Shown here: piece by piece, positions 8,913-14,634 of the stretch | How the letters are laid out: every line of letters begins with the position of its first letter | How positions within the stretch are numbered: the first letter of the stretch is position 1 | Source of the DNA: Methylovirgula sp. | Lineage (GTDB): Bacteria; Pseudomonadota; Alphaproteobacteria; Rhizobiales; Beijerinckiaceae | Direction: 5' to 3' | NCBI GenBank assembly: GCA_030040215.1 | Contig: JASHUD010000067.1 | Location: 1 to 14,634 of the forward strand | Length of the DNA: 14,634 bases | Position numbers and translations under genes: made by a program | Notes under the pieces: model-generated | The model's database searches: none | What the model was told of the DNA's origin: nothing | Seen by the model: only the letters and a program-made list of their open reading frames with translations

Positions 8913-8941
8913 AGATGGCGTTTGCCGGGGCCGCATTCAAG
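8913..8941 (-). promoter_or_regulatory. Candidate RpoH (sigma-32) promoter of lon
   Basis: On minus, CTTGAA (8936-8941) and CCATCT (8913-8918) are separated by 17 bases. They match the heat-shock sigma factor pattern CTTGAA...CCATNT known from lon, dnaK and groE promoters, though the spacer is slightly long. Transcription would start near 8905, giving a leader of about 130 bases. This is pattern matching only. Confidence 0.5.
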
Positions 8942-8989
8942 AAGCGGGCTCGCCGCAGCTCGCGGCGCGACGATTCAGGTGGGATCATC

Positions 8990-9007
8990 GGGCGCAAAAC
9001 AGCGCCC
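8990..9007. repeat. Short GC hairpin downstream of clpX
   Basis: GGGCGC and GCGCCC pair around AAAACA, 71 bases after the clpX stop. There is no U-run on the minus side, so it could be a weak clpX terminator or a leader structure; I cannot tell which. Confidence 0.3.
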
Positions 9008-9078
9008 GCGGCCGCCGGGCTCAAGGGGTTTCTTGCAACGCGCCGTCAGCCGCGGCCTTACACGGGCCGCAGCCTGCA

Positions 9079-10344
9079 TCAGGCGCTGGTGGCGCTCTTC
9101 TCGGCGCGCTCGGCATAGATATAGAGCGGCCGAGATTTTCCTTCGACCACGTCGGGGCCGATCACCACTTGTTCGACGCTGTCGAGACCTGGCAGATCGA
9201 ACATCGTGTCGAGCAAGATTGCTTCCATGATGGAGCGTAGGCCCCGCGCGCCGGTTTTGCGCTCGATCGCTTTCTTGGCAACGACGTTCAGCGCTTCGTC
9301 TTGGAAGGTGAGCTCAGTGTTCTCCATCTCAAACAAACGCTGGTACTGTTTGACGAGCGCGTTCTTCGGCTCGACCAGGATTCTCTTCAAAGCGTCCTCG
9401 TCGAGATCCTCGAGCGTGGCGATGACCGGCAGACGCCCGACGAATTCCGGGATCAGCCCGAACTTCAAGAGGTCCTCCGGCTCGACCTTGCGGAGGATCT
9501 CGCCGGTACGCCGTTCGTCCGGCGCTTGAACCTTGGCGCCAAAGCCGATGGAGGTGGAAGTGCCGCGCGCGGTGATGATCTTCTCGAGTCCCGCAAAGGC
9601 GCCGCCGCAGACGAACAGGATGTTGGTCGTGTCGACCTGCAAGAACTCCTGCTGCGGATGCTTGCGGCCGCCCTGCGGCGGCACGGAAGCGATCGTGCCT
9701 TCCATGATCTTGAGCAGCGCCTGCTGCACGCCCTCTCCCGACACATCGCGGGTGATCGACGGGTTGTCGGATTTACGCGAGATCTTGTCGATCTCGTCGA
9801 TATAGACGATGCCGCGCTGCGCCCGCTCGACGTTATAGTCGGAGGCCTGCAACAGCTTCAGGATGATGTTTTCGACGTCCTCGCCGACATAGCCCGCTTC
9901 CGTCAACGTGGTCGCGTCGGCCATCGTGAAAGGCACATCGAGAATGCGCGCCAGCGTCTGCGCCAACAGCGTCTTGCCGGAACCGGTGGGTCCGATCAGC
10001 AGGATATTCGACTTGGCGAGTTCGACGTCGTTGTGCTTGGCCGAGTGGTTGAGCCGTTTGTAGTGGTTGTGAACGGCGACCGACAATACCCGCTTGGCCG
10101 GCGCCTGACCGATGACGTAGTCATCGAGAACCTTGCAAATCTCCTTCGGCGTCGGAATGCCGTCGCGATTCTTCACCAGCGAGGATTTGTTTTCCTCGCG
10201 GATGATGTCCATGCAGAGTTCAACGCACTCGTCGCAGATGAACACTGTCGGCCCGGCGATCAGCTTGCGGACCTCGTGCTGGCTCTTGCCGCAGAACGAG
10301 CAATAGAGCGTGTTCTTCGAGTCGCTGCCGCCGACCTTGGTCAT
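9079..10344 (-). CDS. clpX: ClpX, ATPase subunit of the ClpXP protease
   Basis: A 421-residue AAA+ unfoldase that recognises tagged substrates, unfolds them and feeds them into ClpP. Visible in order: an N-terminal zinc-binding domain with Cys15, Cys18, Cys37 and Cys40; Walker A GPTGSGKT (118-125); the pore loop GYVGED (151-156); Walker B VYIDEID (180-186); the IGF loop in SIGFGAKV that docks on ClpP; and sensor 2 in GARGLRS. Length is normal and no key residue is missing. ATG at 10344 has GAGGAG about eight bases upstream. The 340-base gap from clpP suggests it has its own promoter in addition to any read-through. In alphaproteobacteria ClpXP also removes cell-cycle regulators, but that role cannot be read from this sequence. 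Confidence 0.98.
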   Translation of the reverse strand: MTKVGGSDSKNTLYCSFCGKSQHEVRKLIAGPTVFICDECVELCMDIIREENKSSLVKNRDGIPTPKEICKVLDDYVIGQAPAKRVLSVAVHNHYKRLNHSAKHNDVELAKSNILLIGPTGSGKTLLAQTLARILDVPFTMADATTLTEAGYVGEDVENIILKLLQASDYNVERAQRGIVYIDEIDKISRKSDNPSITRDVSGEGVQQALLKIMEGTIASVPPQGGRKHPQQEFLQVDTTNILFVCGGAFAGLEKIITARGTSTSIGFGAKVQAPDERRTGEILRKVEPEDLLKFGLIPEFVGRLPVIATLEDLDEDALKRILVEPKNALVKQYQRLFEMENTELTFQDEALNVVAKKAIERKTGARGLRSIMEAILLDTMFDLPGLDSVEQVVIGPDVVEGKSRPLYIYAERAEKSATSA

Positions 10345-10684
10345 GGCTTAATCTCCTCGGCCGCAACCAAACGAGGCTGTGACCATTTGCAACCGTCCGA
10401 GAACTCGAATCGAGCCATCACGTTCGCGACGCTCGCTACGGGGCTTAACCTCACCGCCTATCCCCTTTCGCGAACTCCCGGAATTGGCGTTTTCTTGGTT
10501 AACCGAATGCAAACATGCCCGGCGCCGAGGATCAAGTCCTTGTGCCCATTTCTCCCCTCGCCGAAGCATCTGCGTCACAGGGGCGCAACGCATCAGGCCC
10601 ACAATGACTGGAAAATGCGTCCAATCGGTTAAATGGCCGGTTTCCCAGCCCTAACCAGCAATCGATATGCCACCGGCGAACTAG
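10345..10684. other. clpP-clpX intergenic region
   Basis: A 340-base gap without a convincing gene. An 84-codon minus frame (10348-10602) and plus frames of similar length are rich in Arg, Ser and Gly and lack ribosome-binding sites. CTTGAT with GGCATGTTT 13 bases later on minus faintly recalls a heat-shock promoter, but the fit is poor. A weak CTGGTT/AACCGG stem after the clpP stop has no T-run. Confidence 0.5.
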
Positions 10685-11332
10685 CTAGGCCGCGGCTTTC
10701 CCTGCCGCCGCCGGCTCATCCGGCCGCTTTTCAATGACCTGATCGATAATGCCGAATGTCCGGGATTCCTCAGCCGACATGAAATGGTCACGGTCAAGCG
10801 TGTTTTCGATCGAATCGTAATCCCTGCCCGTATGCCGGACGTAGATCTCGTTCAGGCGACGCTTCATCTTCATGATGTCCTCGGCATGCCGGACGATGTC
10901 CGAAGCCTGGCCCTGGAACCCGCCCGAGGGTTGATGCACCATGATTCGCGCATTGGGCAGCGCAAAGCGCAGGCCCGCCTCCCCGGCCGCCAGCAGCAAC
11001 GAGCCCATCGAGGCCGCTTGGCCGATGCAGAGGGTGGAGATCTTCGGCCGGATGAACTGCATGGTGTCGTAAATCGCCAGTCCTGAAGTCACGACGCCGC
11101 CCGGCGAATTGATGTACATGGAGATCTCTTTCTTGGGGTTTTCCGCCTCCAAAAAGAGCAGTTGAGCGACGATCACCGACGCCACGTGGTCGTCCACCGG
11201 CCCGGTGAGGAAGACAATCCGCTCCCGCAAAAGCCGCGAATAAATGTCGAATCCGCGCTCGCCCCGGCTGGTATTCTCGATGACCTGCGGGATCAGATAT
11301 TGGGCGTGCGTTTCAGGCGGATCGCGGTCCAT
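10685..11332 (-). CDS. clpP: ClpP, proteolytic subunit of the Clp protease
   Basis: A 215-residue serine peptidase that assembles as a double heptameric barrel and degrades proteins delivered by ClpX or ClpA. The catalytic triad is complete: Ser108 in GQAASMG, His133 in MVHQPSGG and Asp182 in DRDHFMS. The NSPGG oxyanion-loop motif is at 75-79. A short N-terminal stretch before about residue 15 is probably the processed propeptide. ATG at 11332 is preceded by AGAGAGAG. The 110-base gap to tig contains TTGCGA and, 13 bases later, TATTAT, a possible promoter of uncertain class. It is followed by clpX after a 340-base gap on the same strand. Confidence 0.98.
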   Translation of the reverse strand: MDRDPPETHAQYLIPQVIENTSRGERGFDIYSRLLRERIVFLTGPVDDHVASVIVAQLLFLEAENPKKEISMYINSPGGVVTSGLAIYDTMQFIRPKISTLCIGQAASMGSLLLAAGEAGLRFALPNARIMVHQPSGGFQGQASDIVRHAEDIMKMKRRLNEIYVRHTGRDYDSIENTLDRDHFMSAEESRTFGIIDQVIEKRPDEPAAAGKAAA

Positions 11333-11442
11333 GTTCGATCTCTCTCTGATTTTCTAGCCCGAAATCGAATCGATAAGATAATAGCTTCCGCCGCTTTCGC
11401 AACGGGCGGCAGGCGCGGCGCGACCGCTCCGGGACAACTGCC

Positions 11443-12813
11443 CTACGAAGCAGCCACTGGATCGGCCGCTTCGGAGGCCTCGACGGCTTGTCGAAGTTCG
11501 TCCTTGCCTACGCGCCGGTCCGTTACCTTGGCCTGCGCCAGGATGTGATTGACCACTTTTTCTTCGAAGATCGGGCCACGGATTTCGTTCAGAAGATCGG
11601 GATTCTTCCGATAAACTTCAACGATCTGGCGCTCCCGGCCGGGAAAGCTCCGCGCCCGCTCGTAAAGCACCTTGCTGATCTCCTCCTCGGCGACCTTGAT
11701 TCCGGCCTGTTCACCGATCTCGGCCAAGACGAGCCCAAGGCGCACCCGGCGTTCGGCGAGAGCATGATATTCGGCGCGCTCCGCTTCTTCCGTCGTGCCG
11801 TCGTCGGCGAAGCTGCGGGCGAGCGACTTTCGTTCGGACTCGGCCTGCGCCCAGATTGCCTCGAACTCGCGTTCGACAAGCTGTTGCGGCAGTTCAAAAG
11901 TGTATTTCCTGTCGAGCGCATCGAGAAGCTCGCGCTTCCACTTGCGCCGCGACAGCGCAGCGTGATCGCCTTCCAGCGAGGCGCGCACCGCCGCGCGCAG
12001 CTTGGCGAGGTCGTCGAAGCCGAGACTCTTGGCGAATGCATCGTCGACAGAAAGTTCGCCGGGCGCCGCGATCGTTTTCACGGTCACCGCGAACTCGGCT
12101 GGCCTGCCGGCCAGCTTGCTTTCCGCGTAATCCTCCGGAAACGTCACCGCGACGCTGCGCGTCTCGCCGACCTTGGCTCCGACGATCTGCTCCTCGAATC
12201 CGGGCAGAAACGAGCCGGCGCCAAGCACGAGATCGACGTCGCTCGCACTGCCACCCGCGAAAGCTTCCCCTTCGACCGTACCGGTAAAATCGATCGTGAC
12301 CTTGTCGCCTTGCGCGGCTTCGCCGTCTTTTGGCGCATAGGGTCGATTGCGGTCGGCAAGATTCTTGACCGCCGCATCGACGTCCTGTTCTGGAATGTCG
12401 GCGACGAGCCGCTCGATTTCGATGTCGTCGAACGCGCCGATGTCGATTGTCGGCAGAATCTCGACGGCGATCCGATAGGAGAAATCGGACTTTGCCTCGA
12501 AGGCTTCCCGCAGCTTTTCTTCATCGTCCGGCAGCTCGATTTTCGGCGCGCCGGCGAGCTTCAGGTTATTGCCTTCGACGATTTCACGATTGGCGGCATT
12601 GACGGCTTCTTGGACGACTTCGGCCATGATCGAGCGCCCGTAGAGGCGCCGCAGATGCGCGACTGGCACTTTGCCCGGCCGAAATCCCTTGATTTGCGCC
12701 TTGGCGCGGATTTCGGCGAGCTGGCCTTCGACGCGCGAGGCAAGATCCTGCGCGGCAAGCACGACTTCATACTCGCGCTTCAGGCCCTCGGAGCGGGTTT
12801 GCGTCACCTGCAT
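11443..12813 (-). CDS. tig: Trigger factor, ribosome-associated chaperone
   Basis: A 456-residue chaperone and peptidyl-prolyl isomerase that binds the ribosomal exit tunnel through protein L23 and shelters nascent chains. The ribosome-binding signature GFRPGKVP is at 43-50. The FKBP-type isomerase domain spans about 165-250 (GDKVTIDFTGTVEGEAFAGG, then PGFEEQIVGAKVGE). The rest forms the helical chaperone arms, and the acidic/Ala C-terminus is typical. The start ATG 12811-12813 has AAGGA about seven bases upstream. It lies 72 bases after tRNA-Leu on the same strand, so partial co-transcription with the tRNA is possible. The tig-clpP-clpX-lon order is widely conserved. Confidence 0.97.
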   Translation of the reverse strand: MQVTQTRSEGLKREYEVVLAAQDLASRVEGQLAEIRAKAQIKGFRPGKVPVAHLRRLYGRSIMAEVVQEAVNAANREIVEGNNLKLAGAPKIELPDDEEKLREAFEAKSDFSYRIAVEILPTIDIGAFDDIEIERLVADIPEQDVDAAVKNLADRNRPYAPKDGEAAQGDKVTIDFTGTVEGEAFAGGSASDVDLVLGAGSFLPGFEEQIVGAKVGETRSVAVTFPEDYAESKLAGRPAEFAVTVKTIAAPGELSVDDAFAKSLGFDDLAKLRAAVRASLEGDHAALSRRKWKRELLDALDRKYTFELPQQLVEREFEAIWAQAESERKSLARSFADDGTTEEAERAEYHALAERRVRLGLVLAEIGEQAGIKVAEEEISKVLYERARSFPGRERQIVEVYRKNPDLLNEIRGPIFEEKVVNHILAQAKVTDRRVGKDELRQAVEASEAADPVAAS

Positions 12814-12885
12814 CGTTTCGTCCTTCGATTTGCTTCATCCGCGCGCAAAACCTGCACGGCCAGGATCACGCCGATCGCGGAGCTC

Positions 12886-12970
12886 TGGTGCGGGCGGAGG
12901 GACTCGAACCCCCACGGCTTTCACCACCGGAACCTAAATCCGGCGCGTCTACCAATTCCGCCACGCCCGC
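12886..12970 (-). tRNA. tRNA-Leu (UAG)
   Basis: An 85-base class II tRNA on minus. The acceptor stem GCGGGCG pairs with CGCCCGC, the anticodon stem-loop CCGGA-TTTAGGT-TCCGG gives anticodon UAG, a long variable arm follows as expected for leucine, the T-loop is TTCGAGT, and CCA is encoded (12886-12888). Upstream, TATAGA (13023-13028) with TTGCTG 19 bases further up is a weak promoter candidate. Confidence 0.97.
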
Positions 12971-13116
12971 GAGCGTATCAAAGCGTCGCGTTTCGCCTTT
13001 GGCCGCTTCACCTGGGGCCGGCTCTATAGCATGCCCCCGCTCCGGTGCAGCAAAAAAGTGGCGGATCGGGGAGCGCTCGGCGCGGCATGATTTTGCTGAT
13101 GCGCGGCACCGATCGG

Positions 13117-14634
13117 CTAGGCGTCGTCACCGTCGAGCAGGCGGCGCAAGACCGGCGGCAAAGCTTCGGGGATATCTTCGGAAATAAGGCCCGGACCGAA
13201 TTCGCGCGCCGCCGCCGCGTGCAGCCAAACGGCGGCGCTCGCCGCCTCGAATACCGGCATCGACTGCGCCAACAGCCCGCCGATCATTCCCGCCAGCACG
13301 TCTCCAGAGCCTGCCGTCGCAAGCCAAGGCGGAGCGCCGTGGCCGATGGAAGCAATGCCGCGCGGATCGGCCACGACGGTATCCGCGCCCTTGAGGAGCA
13401 GGACTGCGCCCATCAGCGCCGCACCGGCGCGGGCGCGATCGAGTTTCGAAGCCGAAGTCAATTGGGCGATCGCCGGATGATCGCGCAATTCTCCTTCTTT
13501 CGCCGCGAACAATTGCGCGAATTCGCCGTCGTGCGGCGTCAATACCACCTGGCTGCGGGAGCGTTTCACGGCATCGGCGAGGCGCATCGATTCGCCGGCG
13601 AAACTGGTCAGTGCGTCGGCATCGAGGACGATCGCACGCGGCGGCTCCTCCTCCGTGCCATTTCCAAGCGCCGCCAGGACCATGGCGCGGGTTTTGGCGC
13701 CGACGCCCATGCCCGGCCCCATGACTACCGCGTTTTTGCGCCGGTCGGCCAAAAGTTCGACCAATTCCTCGCTCGTATCGCAGACGCGCGTCATGATCGC
13801 GGTCAGTGCCGCGGCGTGGGCGGGGAGCGCATCGCGCGGCGTTGCGATTGTGACCAGCCCCGCGCCGATCCGCAGAGCGCCGCGCGCCGCAAGCCGCGCC
13901 GCGCCGGTATGCGCCAAGGATCCGGAGAGAACGACGGCGTGGCCGCGATTATATTTGTGGCCGTCGATGCGCGGCCGCGGAAAATGTTTGCTCCAAACCG
14001 ATCGACCGTTGGCAAACGTCTTGGGCGCGATTTCGGCGAGCACCGAATCGGGAATGCCGATGTCGACAAGGCTGATCTCGCCGCAATGCATCGTTCCGGG
14101 CAACAGCAGATGACCGGGCTTCAGGCGAAAGAAGGTGACGGTCTGGGCCGCCTCGACGGCGACGCCGCGCACCAGACCGCTCGACCCGTCGACGCCCGAG
14201 GGAATGTCGACGGCGACGATCGGCTTGCGCGTGCGTCTCGTCCATTCGTTCAGGCGCAGGATTGCCGCGCGCGCCGGTCCTTCGATATCGCGGGCGAGCC
14301 CCGAGCCGAAAATTGCAACAATCGCGAGGTCGGCTTCCTCCAAAGGCACCCCTTCGAAGGGCAGGATCGGCCCGTTCCAGCCTTGTGCCGCGCCCGCCGC
14401 ATCGCCCTTCAAGTCCTCCGGCGCGCCCAGCAGTCCGACGGAGACCTTGAAGCCGTCCGCTTTGAGATACCGGGCGGCGACGAACCCGTCCCCGCCATTG
14501 TTGCCCGGGCCGCAAAAGACGGCGATTCGCCGCCCATGCGGATCGCCTGCCGTAAGCAGCCGCGCCGCGGTTTTGGCGACGGCGGCACCGGCGCGATCCA
14601 TTAAAACTGCGCCAGGAATCCCGGCGGCGACCGT
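13117..14634 (-). CDS. nnr: Bifunctional NAD(P)H-hydrate epimerase/dehydratase, 5'-truncated by window
   Basis: A fusion enzyme that repairs hydrated NADH and NADPH: the N-terminal YjeF-type domain (NnrE) epimerises R- and S-NAD(P)HX, and the C-terminal ribokinase-like domain (NnrD) dehydrates S-NAD(P)HX using ADP. The coding frame remains open to the right edge: the 11 codons before ATG 14601 read TVAAGIPGAVL and join MDRAG, matching the conserved GIPG...LMDRAG start of NnrE. The gene therefore begins outside the window, with 505 residues visible. Motifs in order: GPGNNGGDG in NnrE, VAVDIPSGVDG, then in NnrD a GPGMG loop, VLDADAL, VLTPHDGEF and the signature TAGSGDVLAG with its catalytic Asp. 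The stop is TAG 13117-13119. A run of six T on minus about 60 bases downstream has no clear stem. Confidence 0.95.
   Translation of the reverse strand, partial: TVAAGIPGAVLMDRAGAAVAKTAARLLTAGDPHGRRIAVFCGPGNNGGDGFVAARYLKADGFKVSVGLLGAPEDLKGDAAGAAQGWNGPILPFEGVPLEEADLAIVAIFGSGLARDIEGPARAAILRLNEWTRRTRKPIVAVDIPSGVDGSSGLVRGVAVEAAQTVTFFRLKPGHLLLPGTMHCGEISLVDIGIPDSVLAEIAPKTFANGRSVWSKHFPRPRIDGHKYNRGHAVVLSGSLAHTGAARLAARGALRIGAGLVTIATPRDALPAHAAALTAIMTRVCDTSEELVELLADRRKNAVVMGPGMGVGAKTRAMVLAALGNGTEEEPPRAIVLDADALTSFAGESMRLADAVKRSRSQVVLTPHDGEFAQLFAAKEGELRDHPAIAQLTSASKLDRARAGAALMGAVLLLKGADTVVADPRGIASIGHGAPPWLATAGSGDVLAGMIGGLLAQSMPVFEAASAAVWLHAAAAREFGPGLISEDIPEALPPVLRRLLDGDDA

Larger units (their letters stand above)
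8776..9078. other. lon-clpX intergenic region
   Basis: A 303-base gap with no supportable gene. It holds the lon leader, the heat-shock promoter candidate described separately, and the GGGCGC/GCGCCC hairpin after clpX. The short plus-strand frames here are Arg/Ala-rich and lack start signals. Confidence 0.6.

Noticed and set aside
10348..10602. 84-codon minus frame between clpP and clpX
   Set aside because: Low-complexity Arg/Gly composition and no ribosome-binding site; more likely the clpX leader region.
9301..10632. 443-codon plus-strand open frame opposite clpX
   Set aside because: Antisense shadow of clpX with biased Asp/Arg/Val composition and no recognisable domain.
11488..13029. 513-codon plus-strand open frame opposite tig and tRNA-Leu
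   Set aside because: It is antisense to trigger factor, which has full domain support. Part of it (RRDSNPHGFHHR) is the translation of tRNA-Leu. Long antisense frames are expected in GC-rich DNA.
13040..13116. Terminator for nnr at the six-T run
   Set aside because: I could not find an inverted repeat directly before the T-run, so it is not called.
13045..14604. 519-codon plus-strand open frame opposite nnr
   Set aside because: Arg/Gln/Ala-rich composition, no motif, and antisense to an enzyme with all signature motifs.

Overview
The window looks like part of an alphaproteobacterial chromosome, most likely from the order Hyphomicrobiales (Rhizobiales). The evidence is the order trigger factor, clpP, clpX, lon on one strand, the GC-rich codon use of these genes, the tRNA-Val and tRNA-Asp genes that follow lon, and an integrase relic that resembles a rhizobial family. 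I cannot name a genus from sequence alone.

Right two thirds (about 5180-14634, nearly everything on the minus strand): a conserved housekeeping block. In transcription order it holds the 5'-truncated bifunctional NAD(P)H-hydrate repair enzyme (nnrE-nnrD fusion), tRNA-Leu(UAG), tig, clpP, clpX, lon, tRNA-Val(UAC), a secreted ClpP-like protein and tRNA-Asp(GUC). Trigger factor folds nascent chains at the ribosome, ClpXP and Lon degrade damaged or regulatory proteins, and Nnr repairs damaged nicotinamide cofactors, so this is a protein and metabolite quality-control neighbourhood. A heat-shock-type (RpoH) promoter candidate sits upstream of lon and a good intrinsic terminator follows it. As I recall rhizobial gene order, hupB follows lon and the nuo operon follows the tRNAs; neither is seen here.

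Left third (1-5180): an accessory, eroding region next to the 3' end of tRNA-Asp. It holds an erythromycin-esterase-family gene; a small secreted c-type cytochrome behind a near-perfect FNR/FixK box; a possible 51-codon ORF overlapping the cytochrome stop; a low-GC orphan gene with a HEPN-like RN-x3-H motif; and several broken genes. The clearest relics are a NitT/TauT-type ABC permease with a one-base deletion, joined directly to an N-terminally truncated integrase whose 3' end lies 68 bases from tRNA-Asp. Two further frameshifted coding remnants (about 2365-2600 plus and 3437-3872 minus) are suggested by reading frames too broken for ordinary ORF finding.

I found no CRISPR array, no intact insertion sequence and no intact new system. 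The most unusual content is the decayed tRNA-Asp island and the HEPN-like orphan inside it.
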